The notes beneath the pieces are model-generated. The model was not told the origin of the DNA and ran no database searches. It saw nothing but the letters and a program-made list of their open reading frames with translations. 64,000 nucleotides of DNA, taken from NCBI GenBank assembly GCA_900169235.1, contig FWCC01000327.1, positions 93,130 through 157,129 of the forward strand. The letters run 5' to 3'. A program made the translations under genes and the position numbers. The DNA is from Zarea fungicola (taxonomy: Eukaryota > Ascomycota > Sordariomycetes > Hypocreales > Cordycipitaceae). The stretch's first letter is position 1. Every line of letters begins with the position of its first letter. Below, one piece after another: positions 11,360 to 23,700 of this stretch.

Positions 11360-11960
11360 ATGTTTTCTCCTGCCAGCATAATACTCACCCTAGGTGGCCT
11401 TGGCTATGTACTAGGTGGGATCGTTTCTCCTACGTCTGATGCTCCCATTCTACAGCAATATGATATAACGGGGTCAGACGGCAGTACATCCGCCATCACC
11501 ATGTAAGTTTATTTGATTATGTAGTTCTTTCTTCTAACAGTATCGATTCTGACCATTACAAATCAGCTACGGCTGGGACAACGATACCTCTATCGAAACA
11601 CCTGACGATGCCAGCGACTTGGCCGCACGTGGGTGTGGAACCGAGACTGTTCAGTGTTCCGGAAGCCACCTCGCGTCAAACACGGCATGTACAGCCCTGA
11701 TCCGCGGCATTGGCACTGGAATCTCCCTCCCCCCATCGCCCCGATCAATCTGTCTCTCCAACTCTGGCGGTCAATGCTGCATTTCTTGGTCCAACAAGGT
11801 CAGCGGCGCCATTGAAGCCTACCTGCGAAATGCGGCGGACAGGGTGGTGAGACAATGCATCAGGCCGGATTTGTCGGTTTCGGGCCTGACGCGCAACACG
11901 CAGCTCGGCAACACTTGTGTTTCACAGTGCTTGTCAAACCGACCCGACGGCTGTTCTTAA
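11360..11960 (+). CDS. Small secreted cysteine-rich protein, paralogue B, 2 exons
   Basis: Exons 11360-11502 and 11567-11960 (intron 11503-11566, donor GTAAGT, acceptor AATCAG, phase 2) give 178 aa. The N-terminus MFSPASIILTLGGLGYVLGG is a probable signal peptide. The mature protein shares the cysteine framework of paralogue A: GCGTETVQCSG, TAC, ICLSNSGGQCCISWSN, QCI, TCVSQCLSNRPDGCS. The region between the intron and the first cysteine is acidic and unconserved. Intron position and phase match paralogue A exactly, supporting origin by duplication and inversion. Function unknown. Confidence 0.85.
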
Positions 11961-12298
11961 ACCCATCATGACTGGTAAATGAAAGAACGGGGTTAGTGTG
12001 TTTGGAAACCAAAATGTATGCAAAACAGAGGGCGTAGGTCATGGCTAGACTATTTTTCTGTAGCACCAACTGAAGCCCCAGGCTTGCAATCAAATAAGAT
12101 TGTTTTCAGACATGTTCAAAACAAAGGTCGTGATTTTCGCAAGTAAAATGAAACCAAATTCAACGAGGTCAGAAGAGCTCACAATCGTCCAACCGATCCG
12201 TCCAAGATCCTCAGACAGGGGACTTTCAGTGCGTCTAGCAAAGGGAATAGTTCAGTGCTACGGGGTGTTGTCCTGGTTCTTCTCCCATCCAGAGTAAG
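11961..12298. other. Intergenic, no gene seen
   Basis: 3' flank of paralogue B up to an LTR fragment. Short frames only. Confidence 0.5.
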
Positions 12299-12458
12299 TA
12301 CTGGTATATCACAGGTAGTTACGCGGCACGGTACTGAGAGAGGCGTCTCTCAGTAGGTATGCTAATTGTAACTTAATTGTGATTGAAAAACTAGCTATGG
12401 ATAGAGGAGGAATTCCACTTCTATATACACGAATTCAGTAACAGGAAATGCAAACAAC
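12299..12458 (+). mobile_element. Partial solo LTR of the window's LTR family
   Basis: Shares the order of blocks found at 49561-49878, 50051-50248 and 53285-53437: GGTATATCAC, a GAGAGGCGTCTC-like stretch, CTAGCTATGGATAGAGGA, then TTCTATATACA and CAAACAAC. The usual 5' TGTTGG is changed and the 3' third is missing. No coding sequence. Confidence 0.7.
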
Positions 12459-12975
12459 TATAGTGCAAGTACCGTCCTCTGGCGACTCGGCGCATGTAGG
12501 TCCTCAACTCTAGGGTACGTTTTGTCTGCATACTTCTTTTTACGCTTGTTTGAGCGCCAAAGAATATCCCCACACAACATCTTGGCCAACAAATCGATGA
12601 TGCCTTTTTTTAATCAAAAAGAGGGTCCATTAACTTGAGATTTATACTGATGCAGCCGCTGCTCGTCTATTCAAGATGTGTGTGGTGCAAATTTGGTTGC
12701 CAAGACCGTCTTCTCCACTTCCTCTTGGACGACATCATCAGCCAAGACAGCCTTGTTGACTTGTTTAAATGGGTAGTCTTTCTTGAAAATTGTTCCCGCG
12801 CCAGTTTGGCAAGAAATTGGACGCATGGGTTTCAATAACATTCGCGTCTCCGTTTCGACATATCCCACCGTTTGCGAGGCTACCAGGTCACACATGAAAG
12901 ACATACGAAAACAAGACCAGAAACATATAGACACAAAAATACCTTACTCCAGAATACCTCGCGGCATTTTACAAT
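12459..12975. other. 5' flank of the SNF transporter gene
   Basis: About 500 bp between the LTR fragment and the transporter start. Frames at 12635-12934 have no recognisable domain. Confidence 0.45.
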
Positions 12976-15000
12976 ATGGGAGGATTCACAAAGATGATGG
13001 ACATGGTTGTCCCCAAAGCGCGCAAGTCTGCGGATGGGCGAGACCAGTGGCCGTCTCGGGCCGCGTTTCTGCTGGCGTCGATGGGAGGCTGCGCGGGCAT
13101 GGGAAACCTGCTGCGCTACCCGAGCCAGACATTCAATAACAACGGTTTACAGTGGTTCATCCCATATCTCATGTGCGTCTTTCTCATCGCCATCCCCGTG
13201 CTGGTGCTTGAAATCGCTATCGGCCAGGCCTACCGCGGCGGCTGCGTCGTGGCCTACAACAACATCCACCACCGGCTCAAGGGCACGGGCCTGTCTCTCC
13301 TCTTCGTGGGCACCGTGGTCAGTCCATATTTCGTGGTCAACTTGGCGTGGATCATGATTTACTTTCGGCACTCCTTCCAGAGTCCGCTCCCCTGGACAGG
13401 ACGCAGCGAGGAGTTTTACATGCAAGACGTGGTGGCCAATGTCGATCCCATACCGGGCTCGTTTTCCGGCGATGGTTCGACCGTGACAAAATACGTCGCG
13501 TATCCCGGCGTGGCGCTCATCGGTGAGACGGTCGGGTGGGCCGTCTTTACCTGGTTTCTCGTGTGGCTGTCCATCTTTCGCGGCGTGGGCTTGACAGGGC
13601 GCGTCGTGTACTTTACCATGGGCCTCCCAATTGTCATTACCATTATACTGATTGGGCGATCGCTCTCGTTGGAGAATGCGGCCCGGGGTGTGCGGCTGTT
13701 TTGGGCCAGCTGGAACGGCGACCAGCTCGGCAAGGGCACCATCTGGCAGACGGCGTGCGGGCAAGTCTTCTTTTCGACGGGCGTTGGGTTTGGCTACTTT
13801 ACGTCGTACGCATCGTACAACCAAAAGTATTCCAACGCGGTCATGGACGCGATTTTGATTGTGAGCAGCAATGTCCTGTTTGAGAATGTCGCCGCGTTTA
13901 TCGTGTACGGCGTGATTGGGTTTCTTGGCATCACACCTGGGGGTGGTGAGCGGTTGGGTAGCTTTGCAGTCGGCTTCATCACTCTGCCCACTGCGGTGAC
14001 GCAGATGCCGGCAGCCAACTTTTGGGCCGTCATGCTGTTTTTTACGCTCATGGTCCTGGGGTACAGCTCGGCGTTTGCCATGGTGGACGCCATTGTTACT
14101 CTGATTATGGATGCCCACCCGCGGTTTAGTAGGCCATTGGTGGTGACCGGGGTGGTGGTGGGTTTCTTTTGCCTGACGTTGCCGTACTGCACAGAGTTTG
14201 GTTTCTACCTGCTAGACGGCATTGATCGCTGGATCAACGACGTGGGACTGGTGTTTGTTGTCTGGGCGGAATGTGTCACGTCGACAACCTTGTACCGCTG
14301 GCGCGACGTTGCTGGGCAGGTTGGGCCGCCAGCGGTGTTCACTTTTAATGGAGGATACTTTGGGGGCATGGTCATTGGTGTTGCGATTGCTCAGAGCGTT
14401 TCGCCAATGGCCGGAGCGTGTGTTGGATTTGGCCTCTTCATCGCTGGTCTTGTGACATCCGCGTTGCTGAGCAAGACGCCTGATGCTGCGGCGCCCAAGT
14501 GGTGGAATAGGAACATTATCGGTGCCCGCGTCTGGTTTCTGGCGCTTTACTCGGTAGGCGGTTCGGTTTAAATCACGGCAGCAAACACTGACGTGCATGT
14601 CTAGGGTAACCAGCTCAGACGTGACTTGAATGAAATTGTCGGGCAGGGTAGAAACTGGAAGATACCGGCGTTCTGGGCGCCACTAGTGCGGTATATTGCA
14701 GCACCGACGCTCTCCATTGTCTACAGTTTCTCATACCCTTCATTCTATGAGCTGAGAAACGACCCGCTGCATATTCTGGGGTTTGGGGTAGGCCACATGG
14801 CGCTGGTTCTCATTGGGGGTGGGTTGATTGTACCGCGATGGTTTGATATTTTGATTCCGCCAGGCCGCCGAAACGAGGGCCAGCATGATGAGGGCGCGAA
14901 TGTAACTCTTGTACCTACTGACGCCGTAGGGTCAGCCAGCAGTGTAGAGGCGGGAGGGGGCAGTGACAAGGAAGCGCGGAGGCGAGAGTTGAATCGGTAA
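12976..15000 (+). CDS. Sodium:neurotransmitter symporter-family (SNF/SLC6) transporter, 2 exons
   Basis: Plasma-membrane, probably Na+-coupled, transporter of the SNF family (amino acids or related amines in characterised members); the fungal substrate is unknown. Exons 12976-14553 and 14605-15000 (intron 14554-14604, GTAGGC...TCTAG, phase 0) give 657 aa. Near residue 35, SMGGCAGMGNLLRYPSQTF followed by NNNG corresponds to the broken TM1 sodium/substrate site of the family. About a dozen hydrophobic segments follow, for example FIPYLMCVFLIAIPVLVLEI and LIGETVGWAVFTWFLVWLSI. The cytoplasmic tail after about residue 605 is hydrophilic. The C-terminal exon continues a further TM pair (LSIVYSFSYPSF, GFGVGHMALVLIGGGLIV). 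GC-rich third positions create long antisense frames here, which are shadows. Confidence 0.92.
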
Positions 15001-15743
15001 GAGGTAAATGGCGGCAAAAAGAAGAAGATACACTGGCAACCTGAGCCACTGAGTTGGGCGTTATGAATGGGCGTCACGAGAGAGACCTGCTGATTATTGA
15101 ATGCAGTGGGTGGATGGACCGAGTTGGCCTGTCTATGCATGCTGGCTATGCATGCACGCTCCTAATCCTTGCTCCAATCCTTGCTGCAATCCTTACTCCC
15201 AAGCCTTGGACGAGATAGAGAGACGTGATTTAATGCCTCTACCGTACGATGTGTTCTGTAATTCTTTCATTGATGCCTGTTGATGGCATTGCCCAAGCCA
15301 GTTTGTCGGCGAGTGGCGTGATCTGTTTGGTGACAAATCCTCACATAAAAGAATCCCCACAAAACAGCCAATTTGTGACTAATGCTGAGGCTGTGATTGG
15401 CTCGGCGGAAACAGGACTTGCAGGTCACGCCAGCCCTCGATAACCGCTGAGCCGAGCTGCTGTACACCACTGCACACCCACTGTAGAGGTACCTGGCCTC
15501 CACCAACAGCGCTGAACTGGCACCACACAGCGCTGTAGCTCTGCCGCACCAACGTCCCGACCACTGCCGACGCACCCCAACCAAAGCTTCCGTCTCCATC
15601 ATCAATCCTGACTTCCCAATTCGACATCTCCGACATGCGCAAGACCTCTACATGATAAACCATCGTCCTTCCTGCAGCTACCGACATTGATTTGCACCTC
15701 CAGCTTCATTTTTTCTGCTGCTCCTCCACATGGTCCAGCTACA
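15001..15743. promoter_or_regulatory. Intergenic region upstream of the ISA-type gene
   Basis: About 740 bp in tandem orientation between the SNF transporter and the Fe-S assembly gene. The last about 200 bp is C/T-rich, as in many ascomycete leaders. No gene seen. Confidence 0.4.
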
Positions 15744-16558
15744 ATGAACGCCCACCTAGTCATTGGCCGTGTCGCCGCCGCCCGCCACCAGTGCACCCGT
15801 CTGGCTGCTCGACAATTTTCCACATCCAGAGCCGTCCGCGCCGCCTACCAGCCCTACTCCCTACCCTCACGCACTACATCCGACACACACGGCAGCGATC
15901 TGACAGAGACGTCGCTGGCATACCCCGAGCCTCTGCCCAAGGTTCACGAGACGCGGCCGCCCCTGTCCTCGCCCTCCTCGCCGGCACCCGCCGCCGCCGC
16001 CGCCAAGGCCCAACAACCAGCAACACAGGCTGCCGCCGCCACCACGCCGGCATCATCAACAACGACACAGCAACCGGCTGCCGTCAAGGCTGCCGCTTCC
16101 GACAAGGAGACGCAAAAGACAGCCGCCGCCGCCACGACCGCCAAGTCTGCAAGACCCCGATCCAAGCTGCGCGCGCGCAAGGCCGCCATGAAGCTGACGC
16201 CCGCCGCCGTCGAGCAGCTCCGCAACATGCTGGACCAGCCCGAGCCCAAGCTCATCAAGGTCGGTGTGCGCAACCGCGGCTGCAGCGGCCTGGCCTACCA
16301 CCTCGAGTACGTCGACAAGCCCGGCGCCTTTGACGAGACGGTCGAGCAGGACGGTGTCCGCGTCCTCATTGACTCCAAGGCCCTCTTTAGCATCATTGGC
16401 AGCGAGATGGACTGGGCCGAGGATAAGCTGAGCCAGCGCTTTGTTTTCCGGAATCCAAACATTAGTACGTCCATGGATTTTTTAGACAAGAATATACTGC
16501 GGTACTAATCAACCAAATAGAGGAGGAATGCGGCTGCGGCGAGTCTTTTATGGTATAG
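15744..16558 (+). CDS. ISA1: Mitochondrial iron-sulfur cluster assembly protein, ISA1/IscA type, 2 exons
   Basis: A-type Fe-S scaffold or carrier that helps form [4Fe-4S] clusters in mitochondria. Exons 15744-16464 and 16521-16558 (intron 16465-16520, donor GTACGT, branch TACTAATC, acceptor AATAG) give 252 aa. The short last exon supplies EECGCGESFMV, so splicing is needed for the conserved C-terminal CGC. The first of the three cysteines is in NRGCSGLAYHLEYVDKP. The N-terminus, with arginines and QFSTSRAV, looks like a mitochondrial targeting peptide with a processing site. Residues about 75-140 are an unusual Ala/Thr/Gln-rich low-complexity linker before the conserved domain (KAAMKLTPAAVEQLRNML). 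The symbol is by family resemblance; ISA2 is less likely. Confidence 0.9.
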
Positions 16559-16948
16559 AACGACACCATACACTTCACTGTACATGTACACCACGATCCT
16601 ACAGAATGCGAGATGCGAGAATGCTATTGAAAGCTTACATATCATACATGGTATTGCTGATGGAACAGAGCTCATACCAGAGCTCACACTGAACTGTTCC
16701 GACCGGGACGACACCGCGGAGGACAACATTTGAAATGGCGTAATGCGGCGTTTGGGCTAGAATCATTTGCACTCATAAACTACTACTTTTATTCACCTTA
16801 AAATTAAACAAAGCAAAATATTAACACATTCATACCTATCAAAGGTGCGAAGCAAAAAGAAAAGACATACAGATCCTGCTGTGACGTCACCCCCCTCCCC
16901 CATGACGAATCGTACGCCGAACGTCTTCCATCTCGGCCTCCGACTGCA
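16559..16948. other. Convergent 3' flanks, no gene seen
   Basis: About 390 bp between the 3' ends of the ISA-type gene and the Zn2Cys6 gene. Short antisense frames only. Confidence 0.5.
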
Positions 16949-19072
16949 TTAGACAAAGAACAACCCAGGCAATACATCCAAAGGAAGCTCCCCCAGCCAC
17001 GCAGACCTCTCTGCCTTTCCCGCACCCTCCTCCCACGTATGCTGCATCGCCCAAATCGCGTCCTTGTACGCCATGCTGCCCATGTGGTGGCCCAGCCGCA
17101 GCAGCGACCGGCACACAAAGTCCCTCGTCGCCGCCGGCGCCCGCACGGGGTCGATGCTCATGCCCAGCATGAAGAGCGGCCACACGGTAAACTTGCCGAA
17201 CCAGTCCGGCGCCGCCCCCTCGGTGGCCCAGATGCGCCGCAGCGAGGCGTGGAGCACCTCGATGGCCGTCGCCTCTGCCTGTCGTAGGTCTATTATACCA
17301 CCACCGCCGCCGCTGCTGTCAGGACTGGAACCTTCCGACGCCGGTTGACGATGTGGCAGCAGTGTCTCGTGGTGTTGCTCCATTTCGTCGCCGCCGATGA
17401 GCGCAAAGAGGCCATTGTCGAGAAACAGCGTGCGGATCGCGTAGAGCATGGTGCACATCTGAAACGCCTGGATGAGGTCCAGCAGCGCGGACCGCACGCT
17501 GTCCCGCCGCATGTCCTCCGCGCGCGCCCTAAACACCGTCGCGAGCTGCCCCATGCGGCTCTCGAGCCACTCGGCCGGGGAGAAGTTGACAATGCTCTCC
17601 AGGAGGGAGCGCCGCTTCGCCACCTTGGTCACAATGGTGCTGGGGTCCTGGTAGTCTTCGTACCGCGCGAGGTTGATGCGGATCAGGCACGTCATGAGGA
17701 AGTTGGTGCACGGGAAGCCGGCGAGCCAGCCCTCCTTGTACACGGGGACAATGTAGGTCAGGTAGTCGTCAAACATGGCGGCTTTGCAGCGGAGCAGGCA
17801 TGACGGTGAGCCAAAGTCGCGCATTACCTCGACCCTGATTCCACATGTCAGTACAAACTGCACATCTTTGATGCTATTTTTGGGATTCAACTTACTGCAT
17901 GACTGTGCAAATGTCAAAGTTGACGGGATTCACCTCGTCGACGGCCAGGGTCTTGATGCCACCTCGAGCAGCAATGATGGCCTGCGCACCGTTGAGATGC
18001 TTGTCCCAGTCACCAAACAATGACTGTTGAACCTAGAGCGTCTTGTCAGCAGGCCAACTCTACAGTGGAAAATGTACACACAAATAAAGATACATGTGTG
18101 TCTTACCTCGCATAAAATCATAGTGGTAATCGCCTCGAGAAGACCCCTGTTCCCACACAGCTCCGGATCCGCCACCATGGCCGCCAGCGCACCCGCCATC
18201 CGCTGCTGATGCCGAAACACGACGGGCACGAGCGGGTGCTTGACCGACAGGAGCCTGTTCCTCTGAAAGCCCACCCTGTACCCTGGCACGTACGCGGCGA
18301 GCGCGAGGTCCGACTGCGTCTTGCTGATGCGGTGCACGGCGGCGACGGAGACGAGGGGGTCCGCGACGAGGTCGGGCACGTAGCTCCAGAATTCGACGGG
18401 GAGCCGAAACGGGTTGTCGGGGGTGTCAAAGAGGACCAGGTCCGAGCTGACGTGGTCGTCATCTACACAGCATGTTAGTCGACGGATGAAAAATTGCTTC
18501 CGACGAGGAAAGAAGAGACAGAGACAGAGAGAAAACCTACAGTACTGAAGCGAGTCGATTATCAACCGCTGCAGCTGATACCCCGCCGGATCCAAGGCTG
18601 GACTCACGACAACACTCCGACGCTGCAGCAGGTGCGTATGGAACCCCCGCGCCTTCATCTCCCGCATGTACGCATTCAGATCTGCCGTCTCTGGCCGCTG
18701 CCTCAGCGCCAGCGCTTGTCCGTTGGGCATGGCGAGCTCCGATTCGGTGCGCTCCATCAACACCAGCTTTGGTCGGCCTTTCTTCCTCCCCTGCTGTTGT
18801 TGTGTGTCTGTCGGTGTCGCCGCCGATATGTCGTCCGCCGCCACTGCTGTCGTCGTCGTCTGCTCATTCTCTGTTCTCGACGACTGCCCAGGCTGAGCCG
18901 ACTGCGGCTGCACCCAGAGCAGAGCCTGCGTGCCGTAACCGAGGCAATCTACCCCCCGCGCGACGCACTTATTACACGTCGGACGGACGCCATCACACCG
19001 AAGCCGCTGACGGCGACACGTGTGACAGTGCTGCGCTTTGTCGACAGCGTCTCTTTGTTGTTTCTGGACCAT
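16949..19072 (-). CDS. Zn2Cys6 fungal transcription factor, 4 exons
   Basis: DNA-binding regulator of the GAL4-type zinc-cluster family. Exons 19072-18541, 18462-18107, 18032-17896 and 17834-16949 give 636 aa; introns are 18463-18540 (GTAGGT..GTGTAG), 18033-18106 (GTAAGA..TCTAG) and 17835-17895 (GTAAGT..ATCAG). The zinc cluster lies at residues about 16-43 with C-x2-C-x6-C-x6-C-x2-C-x6-C spacing (CHTCRRQRLRC, then CNKC and C). The small third exon carries the family-typical FGDWDKHLNGAQAIIAARGG, and the rest matches the fungal-specific regulatory region 2 type. A QQQQGRKKGRPKL basic patch lies near residue 90. Targets unknown; no pathway cluster adjoins it. Confidence 0.88.
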
Positions 19073-20786
19073 GGCAAATCTCTACAAAGCTGCGGCAAGG
19101 GCCCTTGACACGATTCAGCCTTACCTGACATCTTTAAAGAAGAAAAAGAAGAGGAGAGAAGGCGCCCCTCCTGTCTTTGTTTTTGAACTGCATGTGTCGA
19201 GTAATCCTCAAGTCACAAAACTTGGCGCAGCAACAAACATGTAGTGGCTGAGGTGTACTGCGCCTTATTAAGGTTCCCCTTTGAAGCAGGTGGGAAGCAT
19301 AGGGTTTAATAGGGCCCGGACGGATCTTAAAATTACGCTATAGCCGCTGGCGTCCGAAGTAGTAATAAGTTTATTATCTACCCTCCAATCGAATTGGACA
19401 AGTGCCTGGGGCCATTGTCGGCAGTGCTGGTAAGGCTGAGTCGAAATGGGCAATTTGAAAATGGGCCACAAGGGTACGCTTCCCAGGTCTACCACACAGC
19501 CTCAGCTGAGCACGGAGCATCTTTTCAAACAAGGAAATGTGACGAGAAAATGGGCAACGTCATTTTAAAATGCCAATGCTGCTTGGCATAATTACGCGCC
19601 GCATCATCTGCGATTGGACATTGTCTCGTCATGCCCCCTTTCACAGCCCTTTTACGACTGAGAAGGGGGTGGCTTTCGGCTCCGAACTCCGCCATGTAAG
19701 CCACTGCACACGGGAGTAATTGCCTCATTCTTTGCCTGCGAACGAATGCTGTACGGAAGCGTTGGGCGGCTCAGCCCTAAAAATCGCGCGACAAACCACT
19801 AGCACCCGACGACGATGCTAGTGCTTACCAGGCCCCGGACGTTGTAGATAGGGGAACGGCAAATACATTCAAAACAGTCTTTGAGTGGAATTACAAATAT
19901 CCAACTGACCGATGGCGTGTAACTTTAATTATTAATTGGTAGTCAGACCCGTTGACTTGGTTCCTCGCACAAGGAGCGGCAATAGAATTAACCGGCGGAT
20001 GGACATTCATCCGCCAAAGACACCCTCCGAGTCATGAGTCATGTTACACAACCGGGCTGGTGTATAAGTGAGCCTGAACAGTATAAGCTGCCGATCAGAA
20101 GTCTTTTGGCAATCTTTTTTCATGCGCACATTCTCAAATGAGACAAAGGCGACGCTGAGTAATACCGCCACACCGCAAAGGTCAGGGCTGTCGCACGACA
20201 CGGTGATTCTGGCAACTGCGTGTCAAACTACGCGAAACATCCTGTTATTATCGCTAAGACCTACAAACAGAAACAGTGCTACTTGGCGTGACCCAATCTA
20301 CTACGGAGCAATGACTTCCTGAATGTAGTCTTGGGACTGGTCAGAAATTTAGTGCAGCAGCGCTATAGCGGCTGCAGTTAAGTGCCTGCCGGCCAGCGAG
20401 CTAGTAGGTTCGCAACTGCTGCTGTCCTCACTGTCAAAATATACAGCCAGAATAGATGACTATATTATCATTGTTGATCTAACGAATTAGGAATAGGCCA
20501 CTGGTAGTTACGGCCTTGTGGCGGCCTGCCACATGTGACATTATTCTTTTGAGATCTCCTGCTACTTTATATATACATATGCAATAAAATTCATGTGAAT
20601 TCATGTGTTGCCTGCACTGTGTATATAGGACATGAAAGAAGTAGCCAATTCTTTTATGAGAGTTTTTGCCTGTCAATAAGAACATGTTAAGAATCCAAAC
20701 AAGCAACAAATAAAATAAAGTGCAGGTTGTGCAAAATTGGCAAGTCCTGCGCGGTCCATTTTTCTAGGTCTTCATATACTCTCAAT
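19073..20786. other. Intergenic, no gene seen
   Basis: 1.7 kb. The first part is the 5' flank of the Zn2Cys6 gene; the rest has short frames only and becomes AT-rich towards the NLR gene's 3' end. No mobile element recognised. Confidence 0.5.
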
Positions 20787-23700
20787 TCAATCTAATTTGA
20801 TCGTCACCCACCATACCTGACCCGATTGGGAACCTATGTACAAAGTTGAGCCCTCAACTGCGTATTCTTGGGGACGAAAGTTTGGGGGAATCCAGAGAAC
20901 TTTCATTCCGTGGTGTAAAATCCAGCCGTGACCGCGACTTATTCCATATTGCGGAAGAGACTGTAAACAATCCATAGGCTGTGACGGCTTTGATATTGCC
21001 AAAGAAGTCCATTCAAGCGCCCCTGCATCTGTGACGAGCTGTGTAGTGCTGTGCGGATTGAAGGAAAGGCGGTAGATGAATTTGCCAACAAAAAAGCTCT
21101 TCACACAATTTCGAGTACTTATATCCCATATTTTAACACAATTTCGAGTACTTGTATCCCATATTTTAAAACAAGGGTCCTCTGCATAGGATGCAATCTG
21201 TTTTCCATCGCTGGAAAACGCTACCGATGTGACAGTTCCCATGTGGCCCACGAAACTGGAGAGGCACTCGGCGGACTTGATATCCCAGAGTTTGATGGTT
21301 GAATCTCTGGATCCGGAAGCAACTTTTTGTCCGTCAAAGGAGAACGACAAGGAAGAAACACTTTCCTGATGACCTTCTAAAGACACTAGACCATTACCGG
21401 AGCTGGCACACCAGATATTCGTCGTCTTTTGGTTCCCACATGCGACTAGTTCTTCATCTGGAGAGAATGCCAATGGTGTCGCAAAGGAAAGAACAGAGGA
21501 ACGGGCAGAATCCAGCTTGAAAGTTGCCAAGCAACCACCAGACTTCACGTTCCAGAGTTTCACGACTCCTTTCATATCTGCTGACACTGCTTTCTGGCCA
21601 GTGAGAGAAAGTGCGACACATGTTATAGAAACCTCATGGCCAGCCAAAATTGTTGGCTCGTAGCTAGTATCTGGGTTAATATCGACGATATCCCACACTA
21701 TAACATTTTTCCTAGATCCAGAAGCCACCTGTCTGTCGAGTGTAAAAGGCCGGCGACATCGTAGAAAGTCACCTTCATAGGTATGCAGACAATCACCAGA
21801 TGCTACATCCCAAAACTTTGCGGTGTCATAACTCACTGTCAAGAGAGTCTGCCCATTATTCAAAACGGAAACTACATTCACTGAGTCTTTCTTTTTCCTG
21901 ATGTTCGACGGACCAGCGACAGCTAAACGAACATCCCAGATTTGGAGCCTGCCAGATATGACTGTCGCCAGTTTTTGACCGTCATGGGAAAACATCAGTT
22001 CCTCGGCGTATATTCCGAAGCAGTGAGCTGATTGCAAGCAAATCCCGGAGGCAGTGTCCCATATTTTAACATCTCCATCATGAGTGACCGAAGTCAGCCT
22101 GTCCCCGTCCTGTGAAAATGCAAGTGCTCCTGTCCCGAGAAAAGGATCCACACAGATAGCCAGACATTTCCCAGTGCTAGTAGACCATATCTTGACCTCA
22201 TACACGGAACTAGAAGCGAGACGCAGGCCATCGTGCGAGAAAGATAGTGATGTCGCGGAAAAATGGTGCGGCGCGTTGATTGCTAAAGTGGTGCCAGTGT
22301 TTATTTTGTAAATGTGAATTCCCGACGAATCTTGCGAAGCGAGATGATGACCTTGATGCGAGAAAGCCATTGGCTCTGTTATTCCACCGTTCTGAAATGT
22401 TTGAATCTCATTGCCCGTGTTTGTATCCCATATTGTAAGGCATTCCTCAGACGCTGTGGCGAATCGCTGATTGTCATGCGAGAGAAGAGCTAGTTTAGCT
22501 TGTCCAGTCCGACTTTGGACGCTTTTCAAACAAATTCGTTCTTTGGTATCCCATACCTATATATTTACGGTTGGATTATGATTTTCTGAGATGCAAAACA
22601 GCTGCTGGCTGTCGCGCGAGAGGCCAATTGACATGAGCCCTCCAGCGCCAGTATCAATCGTTTGCAGACACACCCCTGAATTTACATCCCAGATCTGAAT
22701 AGCTCCATCATGATTGGCCGAAATTAGACGTTGACAATCATATGAAAATGCAATACATTGGACAACCCATGGCTCTGTTTGTATATTCAAGACAGACGTA
22801 TCCCAATGCTCTGTGACCTGTGCTTTTATCGTTAACCATTCGGGCAGCTGTTCTTTATTTCTTGCAATCTCCCCGATTAAGCTTTCCGAAGGGCTAAACA
22901 GGAGTACGGACGCGTAGATTTGCAGTGGTGCGGCTTCGATCACACTCCTGAATTCTAGTAAAAACCGCCAGGCATCCTGCAGCAATTTCTGGTCATCTGT
23001 CCGACCGAGGCTGTCCTATGAACTGTAAGCACGTTTTCAGCAACCTTGGTCATGTCAGAGGCTAACCATGAATTGAGCCATCTTTTGTACAGGCACCAGT
23101 ACGTTAGATAGCCTATTTAGAAGGCTGAGCGCCTCTAACCAGTATAGAAACTTTTCGCGAAGAAATTTAGATATTGAGTTAGCGGCTTCCTCCCTTTGTG
23201 CCAAGACAAACGACTCTTGAAATGCCGAACTTTCGAAGTGGTCGACCCAGAAAACTGTAGAGTAGCCTATTGAGTCTAGCGGCTCCAAATTGGGTTTTGT
23301 TTTACGTTCATTAAAGGGCCCGAAAAAGTTGAGGTCGCATATATCGCGTCGCAGTGTCAATGACAGTTGCTCAAGGGACCTCAAAAATATATCATAATTC
23401 CGTGCTGCCCAGCCGGATGGTGCGATAAAATCGGTTTTCTCCTGGACTAAGTAGTCCTTCGCCGATTTGTGTACGAAGCTAATCACCTGATCTCGGATCG
23501 CAAGAAACGAACCACACCTCACAACTAACTTTGTTATATCCTCGAAATCATAATTCTTGGGCAATTCAGTAGCGAGAGTTCGCAACTCGCCTAGTTTGAC
23601 TGGACGAGCCACTATCGAGGCGATTGCCAAAATCTCCTTGCAGATTCTCTCATGCTCGGAATCTTGGATTACCTTCCACATTTCCGAATAGAAGGCATCC

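Noticed and set aside
13147..14118. 323-aa minus-strand open frame opposite the SNF transporter
   Set aside because: A shadow of GC-rich third codon positions in a clear membrane transporter gene; composition (His/Asp/Lys-rich) is not that of a known protein.
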